From Acanthacorydalis orientalis (Eukaryota > Arthropoda > Insecta > Megaloptera > Corydalidae): a DNA stretch of 64,000 nt. The stretch covers positions 10,550,512 to 10,614,511 of the forward strand of contig CM068313.1 of NCBI GenBank assembly GCA_034766995.1. The letters are read 5' to 3'. The notes beneath the pieces are model-generated. The model was not told where the DNA came from. It saw only the letters and a list, made by a program, of their open reading frames with translations, and did not search any database. Positions 23,326-35,117 of the stretch are shown piece after piece; within the stretch, counting starts at the first letter, position 1, and each line of letters opens with the position of its first letter. The position numbers and the translations under genes are program-made.

Positions 23326-23710
23326 GAATTTATTGAAATTTATGTTCATTATCGAATAAAAATTGTTGGAAATATAAATATAAATAATATATTTATAAAA
23401 TTTTTCAGGTGAAATTCATAAAACTTGGACTGATATTTTTTAATATCAAGTGGTTATGTAAACACATTTTTTTTACTAATGACTTATTTTCAAATAATTA
23501 AATTTCAGCATTGAAAACTAAATTAATTTTTATTATTTCTGATTATATCTTTTCACTTACGAATAAACCTTTCTGAATAAGTAGATTACAGTTGTAGGGA
23601 AAATTAATCTTTCATATTTCAAAATAGTGTTTAAGTAAGTTTAATGTTTTTATTATAATTCAAATTTCACTTGTATTTTTTTAAAAAAATCCCTGAAATA
23701 TCACAACACA

Positions 23711-24030
23711 ATTCTGACATTGTAGCTAAATTCACTTTGTCTTTTTATTCCGAAAATGATAAATAACTTTCTTAAAAGTGTATAATAGATGATTATTTTT
23801 CATTATTATCTATACGTATTCCACTGACTTCTATAATCGTCAGAAAAAAATAGATTTTTCTAGACTAACATTCTTTAGTTGGCATTACCACTAAAATTCA
23901 TACAAATAACAACTTTAAATAGTAAATAATCATATATTGAATATTTTTAATCTAAAATATTTTTTTTTAATTGTGAGGTGGAGAAATAATTCATTTATGA
24001 AAGTCAATTCACTCATATCAGAAATTTATT
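23711..24030. repeat. R1 fold-back repeat, full palindrome
   Basis: The left arm starts AATTCTGACATTGTAGC and TAAATTCACTTTG. The centre has an AGAAAAAAATAGATTTTTCT palindrome. The right arm ends GGAGAAATAATTCATTTATG, then AAAGTCAATTCACTC and ATATCAGAA. Full length is about 320 bp, making it one of the best guides to the complete element. Confidence 0.7.
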
Positions 24031-24429
24031 TCTCAAACATTCATAAGTTTAAATTCCTTTTTCTAATTTTTAATTAATTTATTGTATATCAATGCAAATA
24101 TTAAGGCACATTAAACCTTTCGAATCTATAATTCATCACCGGCAATTATCATAAATAACACATAATATTTTTAAAAACTTTCAACCTTAACAAGTATTTT
24201 AAAAATTATTTAAAATAAAGTACAATCTTTAAAAATAATAGAAATAAACAAAAAACAGAAACATACATAAATTCAATATACATTAAACACTTAACAAGAA
24301 CACCGTCTTAGTTTTTTAAACAGTAAGTTAGTACAATAATAATATAAAAAATAACTAGGAGAGTGAACTGTTTGATACTTATATTAAAATTAGTGATTTT
24401 ATAAAAATACAGGAGAAGATTAGAATTAG

Positions 24430-24575
24430 ATTTTTCTCTTCATTGATACTTTTATGATGAAGATATCGCCTCAAAATAAGCAGCAATAAAAAACCATCAA
24501 TAATTATTTACTTAACAGTTTTTTTGGTTAGTATGGAGAAAATGAATTAGTTTATGAAAATATTTAAGTGAATTT
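24430..24575 (+). repeat. R1 fold-back repeat, right half
   Basis: TTTTATGATGAAGATATCGC, CAGCAATAAAAAACCATCAA and GAATTAGTTTATGAAAAT match the right half with moderate divergence. Confidence 0.5.
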
Positions 24576-24899
24576 TTAAATTAAAAGTTATATTTACTAC
24601 AAATCTAGACTGAAACCTACGGTATATTGAATATTAGTCCAATTTCTAAAACTTATGTACGATTTTTTTTTGTTGATTCAGAAGATTAAGAAGTAGAATT
24701 TAATACAATTTTAAAAATGATTTTATAAAGGAAATAAATTTGTAATTAAGTGTATTTTCAATTAAAATGTAATATTTTTATTCTATCGATAGTTATAAAT
24801 TTAAAATACTATTCTATCTAACACAAAAGGTATTTTTAAACGCATATTCAATTACTAATCCATGTGTAGCATATTCAATTTTTTTTAAAAATGTACAAT

Positions 24900-25480
24900 A
24901 GACGATATGTGCTCACACATACACTTTGAGACTTGAAGAGAACATATTAGATTCCCCGACGAAGAATACACCTATCCATTCGAAATATTTATTTAATACC
25001 GCTGACAAAATGTCAAAAAAAATCAGTGAACGCTCACCGACGTCGATTTACCAACCATAACAGGCAACAAAATACTATTACAAGTCAAAGTAAATTTCCA
25101 GTTGACTTAACATATCGTATGTGACGTTCGCTGTGAGAGAACTAGAAATAGGGTTTTAAACATATTACACAACCAAGTGAATAATATCATTGTCCTGCAT
25201 GACGCGTCCTAACATGGAAACGCGAAAGGATAAAGACTATTTAAACTGCGCGCGCGCTTATATGTATAGTTAGTATTCACGAATAAAGTACCCTCGATTG
25301 AACACGTTCAATGCGGTCATCAGACCGAAAATATTTACGGAATGAGAAATTAGGGTGGATTTTCAATATGAAGCGCACGGGGGTCGACGGCGGTGCTGTT
25401 ACTGTTGTTGTTTGTTTGTTATTGTCGGTACGGGATAATAGGCGAGCGCTATTTAAACACTTATTTCTGGCATATGTACC
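24900..25480. other. Unique GC-richer island
   Basis: Contains many CpG words, for example GCGCGCGCTTATATG near 25249 and CACGGGGGTCGACGGCGG near 25377. A short GTT repeat (GCTGTTACTGTTGTTGTTTG) lies near 25395. A minus-strand frame of 112 codons enters the adjacent TA array and its N-terminal half is Tyr-Ile only. The remainder has no recognised domain. Regulatory or untranslated function is possible; coding is unsupported. Confidence 0.35.
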
Positions 25481-25486
25481 ATGATT

Positions 25487-25488
<2 letters not shown>

Positions 25489-25557
<69 letters not shown>

Positions 25558-25566
25558 GTAAATATA
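25489..25566. repeat. (TA)n microsatellite
   Basis: TA array of nearly 80 bp with TGTATATATGTA interruptions at the right end. Confidence 0.95.
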
Positions 25567-25799
25567 TATTAAAATAATAGAAAGCATACAATATTAAAAT
25601 ACAACGTTTCGACATAATAACTATTTATCAGACATGATAAAAAAATTAATCGGATTTTTGCTACTTAAATCAAATTATTTATTTTACTGAATTTTTTTCC
25701 TCAAAAATCTTAATATTTCCTGGAGAGGAACCAAGTGTCTAACTTTCATCTGTTTGACAGATAAATTTATTTAAAACAAAAGTTTTAAAGTAAATAAAA

Positions 25800-26215
25800 A
25801 AAAGTTAATTCTGCACTATTAAAAATATTCCGAATAAAATATTTAGTAATCGATTATTAATCATTTTGATAATGACTTATACACATTTCAATAATGATTT
25901 CATTATCATCAGAGCACTAATCCAACTAAATACTCAACTGATCAGATGGAGATAATTCAATTGTATTTTTAAAAAAAAAAAACAATATTGATTTATTATT
26001 TATAGAAAGTATTTTCTATTTTTAGTAGAAATATTTTTAACACTTGTTAAAAAATCCCAAGAGGTTTTCACGAATGAATTTTTTACTCATCATCGACAAT
26101 GTTCAATAATTGATTATTTATCATTTTTGAATCTTGTTTGTGCCCAGTTCTATACCAATACTATAATATTTAGACAGTTAAAGAACAGGAAATTGTAATT
26201 TCATTTATAAACATG
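25800..26215 (-). repeat. Two R1 left halves in tandem
   Basis: The first copy (25800-25925) has AATCGATTATTAATCATTTT and TTTCATTATCATCAGAGCAC. The second (26065-26215) has TTCACGAATGAATTTTTTAC and AATGTTCAATAATTGATTAT. Both point the same way, so this is not a palindrome but two neighbouring insertions or a rearranged element. Confidence 0.55.
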
Positions 26216-26639
26216 AATGTGCATTATTAAATAAAAAAAAATATTATAAATAGAAATGTTAGTATTATGTTTCCAAAAGTGTTCAAAGCTGATAATAATG
26301 AACTAATTCTAAAGATATGAATACAAATTTTATCCAAAGAATACAAAAACTAAACGAAATAAAAAATAGACTAAAATAGAAATGCGGTAGGTTTTAAATG
26401 GAAATATCAGTTTATAAAACTCTGAATGTGTCAACAAATCGTTGAAAACAAGTTCGGTTTAATATAGAAATATACCTCCAAGCTCTTTGAAAATAACGAA
26501 ATCTATTTCGGAAACTTCCAGGATACTTATATGTTGAAAAATCAGCAAATAAAAATAAAACCAGTATTTTTAAAACAAAAGCGATTAAAACGATAAACTA
26601 TACCCAATCCTCCCACATCGACGAACATAACAGTTAAAA

Positions 26640-26995
26640 AATGAACATTTCTCATGACTTCCTCAAAATATTCAGTACATCTCTTTGTCCCAGCGGTTTT
26701 TTTCATATCAACTTTATATTTACACGATCAAAAGCTTTCCCGTTGTCCTTATACAAGCTATATATGTGTTTCCAGGTCGAATTCTCTACGTTTCTCTGTT
26801 CTTTCTTTTATTGTGAATATATAGTCAATACAAGAACGGCGTTCTGTAAATCCATTTTGTTCTAAGAATATAGCATCTGAAACGGTTCTAAGTCTTTTAT
26901 TTATGATTTTTATGTTTGTTTTGTATCGGATTTGTAGATGACTGAGAGGAAAACTATACAATTTTCTTACTTATCAAGATTTGTTATCGAATGTT
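26640..26995 (-). pseudogene. Non-LTR retrotransposon reverse-transcriptase relic
   Basis: The minus strand encodes part of the RT fingers and palm in two frames. The open piece 26961-26758 includes IINKRLRTVSDAIFLEQNGF and RRSCIDYIF. These match the NRL...EEQNGFRKGRSC pattern that precedes the active site of LINE-type reverse transcriptases. After a stop, a second frame gives KAFDRVN at about 26738-26716, the palm motif A region. The acidic residue before KAFD reads Asn here (DNGKAF pattern). No endonuclease, YxDD motif or 3' tail is seen, so this is a roughly 350-bp internal fragment. Confidence 0.75.
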
Positions 26996-27080
26996 GTGAT
27001 TCTTAATACACTCGTATAGAAGATACAGGTAGACGGATTTTTCTTAACGTTTTGAAATATACATATTCATATGCAGTTCT

Positions 27081-27082
<2 letters not shown>

Positions 27083-27128
<46 letters not shown>
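27083..27128. repeat. (CA)n(TA)n compound microsatellite
   Basis: CA units pass directly into a TA array. Confidence 0.95.
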
Positions 27129-27130
<2 letters not shown>

Positions 27131-27359
27131 AAAAAATGATATATTAATTTTTCGTTGTATATGTTTTAATTTTTAGTTAAAATATAATAAAAAATGTTTG
27201 AATTTTCAGAAAAAAAAATGGTTATAAAGATTTTTTTGTACTGTATAAGTGATATGAAATGTAAAAAAATATTTAAAATAAAACTTCAAAAAACTATTTT
27301 CTTTTTTATTACAACAGTAACATTTTACATTTTTAACATAACATGAAATTTTTACTGTT

Positions 27360-27480
27360 TTTCAGCATACAAACTCCAAAAATATTGTTCTGATCAATAA
27401 TTTTTTAATGAACATTTTTTATCAGAACAATGTTTTGTGTGTTATTCAAATGATTTTTCTACAAACTCAGAATTTTATTT
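27360..27480. repeat. R1 fold-back repeat, centre deleted
   Basis: AAATATTGTTCTGATCAA on the left pairs with TTTATCAGAACAATGTTTTG on the right, around a short AATTTTTTAATGAAC centre. Confidence 0.5.
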
Positions 27481-27619
27481 TATAAATATTCGTATGAAAA
27501 AAGAACAGAAAAATTAAATCTGTAGTTCGTAGAGAATTATTATAAATTTTCCTCTAATTTATTTAAAATTATTTTGAATATTTCAGAAGAATAGTTCCGA
27601 ATGAAAATATCTTGTGCAT

Positions 27620-27651
27620 AAAATTTAATATAAAATTTTATATTAAATTTT
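27620..27651. repeat. 32-bp perfect AT palindrome
   Basis: The left half AAAATTTAATATAAAA is the exact reverse complement of the right half, with no spacer. Confidence 0.8.
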
Positions 27652-28282
27652 TAACGTACTTAATACCAGTATATACATTTTTATTTAAATTTAAATTTTA
27701 ACATTCTAACTATCTTGATACTAGTAAATAAATTGTTTTTTACAGAATATAAAAAAGTTAATAAAAAATAATAAATAGAATACCGATTTTTTATAATTAA
27801 AAATAAGGAATGTTTAGGAAAATTTAAAAACTTTTAAGAAGGTGATCAAACTCTGTGAGAATTATGAAGCTATATATTTGATTTTTAAGACTATTTACAA
27901 ATGCATTACGTTATAAAGCAAAACATAACTCTTATAACCTGAATAAATATCAAAATCGAACCAAATCTCAATATGTTCCCCTAAAAAATTTTTTTTAGTT
28001 TGGATAAGATTTTTTAATGCTTTATTTCAGCCTCATTTCCAGGAAACAAACAAACCTTTTCAACAAAAAAAATATCTAGATAAATACATGTTTTAATATT
28101 TTAGCCGATTTGAAATAAAAAATTAATATCTATACATATATCTTCTCAATTATTAAATATTAAACAATTCTCCATATTCAGATATGAAATTTTCGATGCA
28201 AAAAGCTGAATAACGTTTTATACACATCTATTTTTCATAAAAAAATTCCGAACATTATTCATATATTTTTAATACATTCCTT

Positions 28283-28286
<4 letters not shown>

Positions 28287-28324
<38 letters not shown>
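28287..28324. repeat. (TA)n microsatellite
   Basis: TA array of about 38 bp. Confidence 0.95.
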
Positions 28325-28327
<3 letters not shown>

Positions 28328-28483
28328 AAAAAATCGAAACTGTGAACTTTGGTTGGTATATATGAATAAATCTATGGATTCTAATAAAAATATATACTAC
28401 AGCAGAATATAAAAATACCAATTTAAAGTATTCAATGTACACAAAGGACCAGTGTAGGAAATCAATCAAATTCTAACAAATCC

Positions 28484-28634
<151 letters not shown>

Positions 28635-28689
28635 GGCGTCTTTCTGAGTATTCATGTGTTTGTTGTACATAAAAATATAAAAATACCCA

Positions 28690-29300
28690 AATATATACAA
28701 TCCGTGATCCATCCCGGACATTCTTCCAATTTTCTATCGCATTTCGTTTTTATTACATAACCACGAATTTAAACTAAATTCAATTTATATAAAACGTAAA
28801 CGTAAGGCATGTTTGAATATAGCGGAACTAACACAGAACCCCATAATAGACAGACAGTGAGAGAGAAACAGATATACCTGCGATACATGTAATCGACATG
28901 GCCGCGTCTCTGTTCCACGTACGTTCCACTGTCACACTACATACAGGATTCTCATAAGGCTGCAATAAGCCAGGACAAATTCAACTTGTCAACTGAATTT
29001 AATGCGGAAATTATACGTAATGATGAGAATAAATTGCATGGATTACGACATACGCTGCGTTCATAACGACCCGGCATGGAAATAACGTTGATATGCGCCC
29101 GTTTCGACCGCGTTCCCGTGTTCGAACGACACATTCGACTGGCGGATTCTTACATGTACACCGATGGCGTAGCCTCTGGGTATGAAATTTAATTTATATG
29201 TGTAAATTGGATTGCTGCGACCTGTGTGTATTTTTTTTACGGAGACGCAATCTTTGTCGACTGAACGTGTAGAAAAAGTTAATTATTAAAGAGGAAGCCG
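28690..29300. promoter_or_regulatory. Unique GC-richer island, candidate regulatory or untranslated DNA
   Basis: CpG-bearing unique DNA (GGCCGCGTCTCTGTTCC near 28900; GCGCCCGTTTCGACCGCG near 29094) with a homeodomain-like TTAATGCGGAAATTATACG stretch. A 60-codon minus-strand frame (29134-28952) and a 67-codon one (29482-29279) lack family motifs. The composition resembles conserved non-coding DNA or a 5' untranslated region. Confidence 0.3.
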
Positions 29301-29514
29301 TATTTTTTGTCCTGCTTCGGCTCCTTTTCGAAACGATCCACAAAAAAAATGTCGCATAAAAACGTCGTGGTTAATGCCATGCATGAGGAAAAGACTTTTT
29401 TCATTGCTTTTTCACGGAAGAAAATATCAATTAGTCGTGAATGGGGTACTGTGTATTTGGGATATATATATATATTTTTCATTCAAATACAAGACCATTG
29501 ATATACATACATTA

Positions 29515-29523
29515 TATATATAT

Positions 29524-29554
<31 letters not shown>

Positions 29555-29578
29555 AAGCGGAAGAGATTGAGAGAGAGA
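29515..29578. repeat. (TA)n(GA)n compound microsatellite
   Basis: A short TA array followed by about 50 bp of GA-rich repeats. It encodes Glu-Arg runs in open frames that should be ignored. Confidence 0.9.
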
Positions 29579-29645
29579 ATCAATTTAGGCTTCCATATGG
29601 GAAGTAATAAAATGGGGCGCAGGAGTTAAAAAAGTCATGTTATTA
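29579..29645 (+). repeat. R4 local repeat, copy 1
   Basis: TTTAGGCTTCCATATGG, then a short AAT-rich link, then GGGGCGCAGGAGTTAAAAAA. Repeated at 33927-33994 with about 80 percent similarity by eye. Confidence 0.6.
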
Positions 29646-29784
29646 TATATAAAATACTTATACACCTTAGATAGTAACTTAGAATTTATTATCTGAAGCG
29701 TAGACTATTAATTTTAAAATATTTAAAAATTCTTTAAAGTAACGACAAAAATTTATTTAGTGAAATAGTTTTTGATATATATTG

Positions 29785-29786
<2 letters not shown>

Positions 29787-29829
<43 letters not shown>
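29787..29829. repeat. (TA)n microsatellite
   Basis: TA array of about 42 bp. Confidence 0.95.
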
Positions 29830-29831
<2 letters not shown>

Positions 29832-30349
29832 ACACATACTTTCCTATAAAATAAAAATGATCAAACATGTAATAAAGAATTACAATATACAGTTTAACAA
29901 GTCAATAGAAATTTATTAAAAAAAATAAAAGACCGCACAATATATCAGAAAACAGCCACTTAATATTAAAAAAATCCAAATTGATTTTCAAAAAATAAAA
30001 TTTATATTAAACTTTGTTAAATGAATTGTCTAGATGTTTTTTCTAAATTTCAGTTCAAGCTCCTGACACACTTTTATTAAAAACCATACGATTGACGTTT
30101 AATAAACTTCAGTTCGAATAGCATTGTAAAATAGTATTTTATATAAAAATCTAAAATGAAATAATTGTTTGTTACTTTTCTATAATAACTGCATTTTGAA
30201 ATGAAAAAAGAGCACATAAAATTTAATTTAAAATTAACGCTATAAAATATGTCATCCGAGCAAATAATTTTAATTATTTTTTTTAATAAATATTTAGTTC
30301 CTTATTTTCCTTTTTGTTATATATATATATATATATATTTAAAAATGGA

Positions 30350-30665
30350 TGAATACGAAATCTAATGTGTCTCATATTATGTTTATGCATGGAAAACGAA
30401 CATATCTGTCATAAAGTTATTATGTTATTTATGGTTAACTGACACGTTAAATATACAATATACCGCGTGCGACACAATTAATGGAATTTCTCGTATTATC
30501 CGGAATGGGGTAATAGTGTCTGTAGCGTTGGCAGGCGCTGCTGTAATAATGTTTGAAAGGTTAAAGGGCGATTACGTTTGATTACATCACACAACCAGTC
30601 GACTTCAACAGAACACTAGTGAGATAGTCTCTCTCTACTACACGACACTACCACCATTCTTGGTA
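30350..30665. promoter_or_regulatory. Unique island, candidate regulatory DNA
   Basis: Unique DNA with TTATTTATGGTTAACTGACA, ACCGCGTGCGACACAATTAA and GAAAGGTTAAAGGGCGATTA words. The last resembles a nuclear-receptor half-site pair (AGGTTAAAGG). This is inference from short motifs only. Confidence 0.25.
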
Positions 30666-30673
30666 CACATCCA

Positions 30674-30678
<5 letters not shown>

Positions 30679-30739
<61 letters not shown>
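30679..30739. repeat. (TA)n microsatellite
   Basis: TA array of about 60 bp. Confidence 0.95.
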
Positions 30740-30742
<3 letters not shown>

Positions 30743-30869
30743 ACCGTCCCGTATTTCCTACAGGCATTAAGACACAAGCCCAAAAAGTCTAGGTACTCGA
30801 CAGTACGTAATGATATCATGCTCGAAAATGTTATAGCGTACCTTTTACATCGAGATGACACTTTTTACA

Positions 30870-30990
30870 ACTGACTTTTGAACTAGTTTCATTTGATGTC
30901 TCCGAAAGGTTTCATTACTTGTTTTATGTACTTCCTGATATATATTTTTTGTTTGCGGGAATTATTTTCTATTAAGCTCTCGCTTTAATT
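30870..30990 (+). repeat. R5 local repeat, copy 1
   Basis: ACTTTTGAACTAGTTTCATT, AAAGGTTTCATTACTTGTTT and GGAATTATTTTCTATTAA in order. Two more copies in the same orientation lie at 34332-34436 and 35118-35220. Confidence 0.65.
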
Positions 30991-31459
30991 CAAAGCCATA
31001 TACATGGACATACACACACATACATATACACACATACATACACAGACACACAGCGAAAATATATAAACGTAGATAAATATAAGAAAATTAAACATTTCTA
31101 CAACAGTGACATATATTTTTTGTACGAATCAAACTTTATCTCCAGATCTATAAATTATAATTGAATTATATTCTAATTATGACCTCAACATAGATAACTT
31201 AAAAAGTGGTTATTATAACAAAAATATTTCTCATTGAAATAATAAAAAGAATACTCTTGCTTAAGACAAAACAATCGTATGGTTAAGGTTCTTCTGGATG
31301 ATTGATTATTGGGGTTTTACAGCACTTCGACAGAGTTCTTGTTAAAATAAATCATCAACTGTTACATATTCTTAGTTTCGTCGTATATTCTAAGCAAATA
31401 CAGCAGAAAATGATACCAAAATGTAAGATTTCAATTTATTCCTCTTTGAAAATATAATA

Positions 31460-31976
31460 TTAGGTGTAAAAATTAATTCTGTGTTAAATTGAATCAATCG
31501 TAACTCTATTTTAAATTAAAATATTTTCTCGTCGTTTTAGAATTTTTCAGTGCCAAACTTAACATTTAAAAACACTATATGTCTTGGTCAAGCAATTGAC
31601 ATAACCTCACAAAACAGTAGTGGACACGATGGGGTCCAAAAAGAAACATATTAGGAATTGCATCCTTTTCGTATTTCAATTGAAAAAAAATGTTACCGAA
31701 GCCACGAAAATGATTTATTTAACTTTGGAGGAATATGTTGTGAAGTATAAAATGTGTAAAAAATGCTAAAACAGTGGAAGATGTACGAAAATGCATTAAT
31801 CACTTTGTCGACTCAAAGCAGCCATTTTTTCGACAAGTGATTCGTCACTAAGCAAACAAATGGAGCAAAGTTATATAAAATAATGTAGGATATTTTGAGG
31901 ATTGAAATATATTCAATTTTTCTATAAATATTGATTTTTTTATCGAAAAGGGCACTGAATTAACTTACACAACTAA
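31460..31976 (+). mobile_element. Mariner MITE, 517 bp (TTAGGTGTA family)
   Basis: Bounded by TA on both sides. The left end is TTAGGTGTAAAAATTAATTC. The reverse complement of the right end is TTAGTTGTGTAAGTTAATTC. The plus strand starts a transposase at about 31630 with a helix-turn-helix region (FQLKKNVTEATKMI, then KYKMCKKC). It then jumps directly to the C-terminus (VRKCINHFVDSKQ and VGYFED, about 31775-31905). The whole catalytic core is absent. A copy of nearly identical length and structure lies at 59753-60271, and 54141-55070 shares the same jump. Confidence 0.85.
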
Positions 31977-32204
31977 TATTTACAGGTTTTCTCCTTAATT
32001 TTACATTTGAATTTAATCTTTATCAGATAGAACAACTAATATTTACTAAAAATTCTTCCATGCTATTATTTTCATTTTTTTTTTACTAAAATAACATTCT
32101 TTAATTAAATATGAATATTATTATTTATTTATTTATTTCTAAAATATCATTTTTTAATATAAAATTATGATATTTATCTCAAATTTAGATGAATGCAATA
32201 TATA

Positions 32205-32360
32205 CTTTGATGATATGAAGATGAATGTGCATCACCATTGAAAAAAGAATAATCAACAACCAAAAATTATCAATAATTATTGAACATTTTAGCTCAGAAA
32301 TTATTTTCTTGTTTGTGAGATGTAGAAACATTCATTTATGAAAATTCAATGTGTAGTTTT
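32205..32360 (+). repeat. R1 fold-back repeat, right half
   Basis: GATGATATGAAGATGAATGT, ATCACCATTGAAAAAAGAAT, TTATCAATAATTATTGAACA and ACATTCATTTATGAAAAT. Confidence 0.6.
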
Positions 32361-32877
32361 CTTGTGCACCTACTGTTAATAATTCTATGTTACGTACGAA
32401 TTTTTTTCTTCTATGATTGGTTTCAATGTAGATCATCTTCAGATAGATCTTGGTTTTAAAATTAAGATTTACTCGAAAATAATGGTGGTCAAAACCCATC
32501 GTAAAAGAAAAAACAAACTCGGACGTGACCTACAAGATTCGCAAAAATAATAAAAAGTAAATCCGCACGAAAAAAACACAATGAAGATTAATAAAAATAA
32601 TAAGTCGGCTCAATCTAGTAACCAATTAATTCAGTAAATTATTTTTAAAAATATTCATTTAGAAATTAAAAAAAATGATGAAGATCTGCGTCTGTAGTGT
32701 TTTTATATATCAATAAACTTGAACAATTGTGATTATTGAAAGAAATTGAATAATTTAAGATACTGTTCCACTAAAAAATGTTTAAATTAAAATAGATTCG
32801 TGTATTAAGTAACATAGTAAATATTGAATTTTAAGCAAAAAGGATTACAATGACAATATTTTACTTATAAGATTTGA

Positions 32878-33150
32878 TCAAATGAACAAATTATTTTGGT
32901 ACCTTTTCTCTACAAAAAATATTTACAGAGAAATGGAATAAGTTTCAACCCTCAAAATATCCCCCATTATTTCATATAACTTTACTCCAACTGTCGGGTA
33001 ACTGACGAATCCCTTGTTGAAAAAAAGATGGTGGTTGTGAGTCGATGAATTCGTAATGCATTTTCGGACTTTTTCCACTATTTTAGCATTTTTTGTACGT
33101 TTTATGTATTACAATTTTTCCCTCCCAAAGCTGAACAAATCATACAATCA
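32878..33150 (-). mobile_element. TTAGGTGTA-family mariner MITE, truncated
   Basis: GAACAAATTATTTTGGTACC is a decayed terminus. It is followed by GAAATGGAATAAGTTTCAAC, the AAAAAAGATGGTGG block and ATGCATTTTCGGAC. All match the minus-oriented copy at 59753 in order. Similarity ends near 33150, before the N-terminal end. Confidence 0.7.
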
Positions 33151-33227
33151 GAATGAATCATACATGAAATTATTAATTCGATTATTCCGGATCTTTCTTT
33201 GTGTTTACACAAGAATATATTTTAATA

Positions 33228-33552
33228 AAACTATCACAAATAAATTTCCTCCACTCAAACGCTAAATCATGTCTTTTTATAATCAAAAATATTGAATAAT
33301 GGATCAATAATTATTTTAGATTGTTGCTTTTCATGCGGTTCAGTGACTATATGATCATACTTGAAGGAGTAAGATAACGAAAACTTTATTATCTTAACCA
33401 AGAGTAACTAAAATGAACATAAATAACGATTGAATATATTAAGTAATCAATTAGTAAATATTTTTGATCCGAATAATGTTTATGGTTCATGGAGCGAATA
33501 AAAATTTTATTTGTGAAAGTAAATTCAACCACAATGTAAGAAATACATTGTC
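33228..33552. repeat. R1 fold-back repeat, full palindrome
   Basis: The left arm has TTTCCTCCACTCAAAC, AATCAAAAATATTGAATAAT and TTTTAGATTGTTGC. The right arm has TAAGTAATCAATTAGTAAAT, GGTTCATGGAGCGAATAAA and TGAAAGTAAATTCAACCACA, then ATGTAAGAAATACATTG. About 325 bp. Confidence 0.65.
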
Positions 33553-33926
33553 AATAAAGCTAAGTTTATGCAAATCAATTCAGTGAATTTAATAGACGGA
33601 ATAAAAGGTTTTAACTAATGAATTAATTTAAGAACATAATTTAAATAATATAATAGATTCATTAATTGAAACATGATTGTAAAAACCATTCAACACTTTT
33701 ACAAAAAAAAAAAACATTGTTCCATAAACGTACTGTCAAATTATTAAAAGTAGTTTTTTTTAAATAAATTTGAATATTTTTAAATAAATATTCATTATTT
33801 TAATAGAACAACGTTTTGAATGAAATATTTATTATTTTATAGGACTATTCAATTACAGAAAAACAGATGAGGGAAACACTATATCCGAATTTTCAGTTTT
33901 GCATTATATAAAGGTTTATATAGGTG

Positions 33927-33994
33927 ATTCAGTTTAGGCTTCCATATGGAACAATTAAAAGGGAGCTCAAGGGTTAAGAAAAGTAGTGTTATTT
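33927..33994 (+). repeat. R4 local repeat, copy 2
   Basis: GTTTAGGCTTCCATATGGAA, then AAAAGGGAGCTCAAGGGTTA. Second copy of the segment at 29579. Confidence 0.6.
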
Positions 33995-34140
33995 TTGTTT
34001 GGTATATTAGTTCAAGGTAATACTAAAATACACTTAAAATAAAATACTAAATGGGAGATAACATTTTTTTTTTTGATTTTTACGTTTTTTTTAATATTTT
34101 TGTGTGAAAGCTTAAGTTGAATCACTCTGTATATGATTAC

Positions 34141-34162
34141 ATATATGTAAATATATACATAT

Positions 34163-34214
<52 letters not shown>
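34141..34214. repeat. (TA)n array with CATA interruptions
   Basis: About 70 bp, mostly TA. It lies between an R4 copy and an R5 copy. Confidence 0.95.
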
Positions 34215-34220
<6 letters not shown>

Positions 34221-34331
34221 GTACATACAGCATCTGAGTAAATTAACTTAAAAAAATAGGAAAATAACAAAGAGAAAAAAACTTTTACAAAGAAGTAAAC
34301 TTGATTAAAATACAACTTGCATAATTTAGCA

Positions 34332-34436
34332 AGTGACATTTAAACTACTTTTATTTAATGCCTGCAAAGGTTTCATTATTTGTTTTATGTTCATTCCGGT
34401 ATTTTCACTGTAATTATTTTCTGTTATATCCTTTTA
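34332..34436 (+). repeat. R5 local repeat, copy 2
   Basis: CTTTTATTTAATGCCTGCAA, AGGTTTCATTATTTGTTTTA and GTAATTATTTTCTGTTA match copy 1. Confidence 0.6.
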
Positions 34437-34446
34437 CTCCAACTAT

Positions 34447-34450
34447 ATAG

Positions 34451-34481
<31 letters not shown>

Positions 34482-34496
34482 TATAATTTTTTACTC

Positions 34497-34543
<47 letters not shown>
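34447..34543. repeat. Duplicated (TA)n block
   Basis: Two TA arrays, each preceded by TTTTACTCCAAC-type sequence (34430 and 34488). The pair looks like a local duplication of the TTTACTCCAAC-(TA)n unit. Confidence 0.85.
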
Positions 34544-34545
<2 letters not shown>

Positions 34546-35117
34546 TTATATAATATCTTCAATGTTTAAATATAAGAAACGCCTGTCTATAAGAAAAGTT
34601 AGTCATCTTTTAAAGTGATATTAATTTATATATTTATTGTATAAATTTTAATTTTAAAATTGAATTTTGACCAAACTGACAATTTGTATCCCTTATTATT
34701 TGCTTTGATACAGAAAATATTTCTTAGATCAAATTTATTCTCTTTGTTTGGTATTGCTTTGATCGAATTAATTTCACCTTCGAGAGGTATTTTCATAGAA
34801 TTTACAGATTGATTTTTCCACAGGTCACAGATTACCCATTACTGCGTTTTTTTTAAAAAAACAAATACTATTTTTATGTAAAACTATTTGTGTTATAACA
34901 GAATTCATCATTAATTGTATTAGTATTTAATGTATGAGCTTACCTCTAACATAGTATTTTCCTATATATCTAATAGATAAATTAATATGCTTTCACAGTA
35001 ATTTCTAAATAAATAATTATTTAATGCAAGCAAGTTTTAATGTAAACACAGAGATAAAAATATATAAAATGTATACAAAACCAACAAAAACATTACCTAT
35101 GCACAGAAATGTTACTA

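Noticed and set aside
29110..29135. GTTCGAAC-type word resembling a tRNA T-loop (also at 9214 and 46262)
   Set aside because: No five-pair T-stem, anticodon arm or acceptor stem can be built around any of them.
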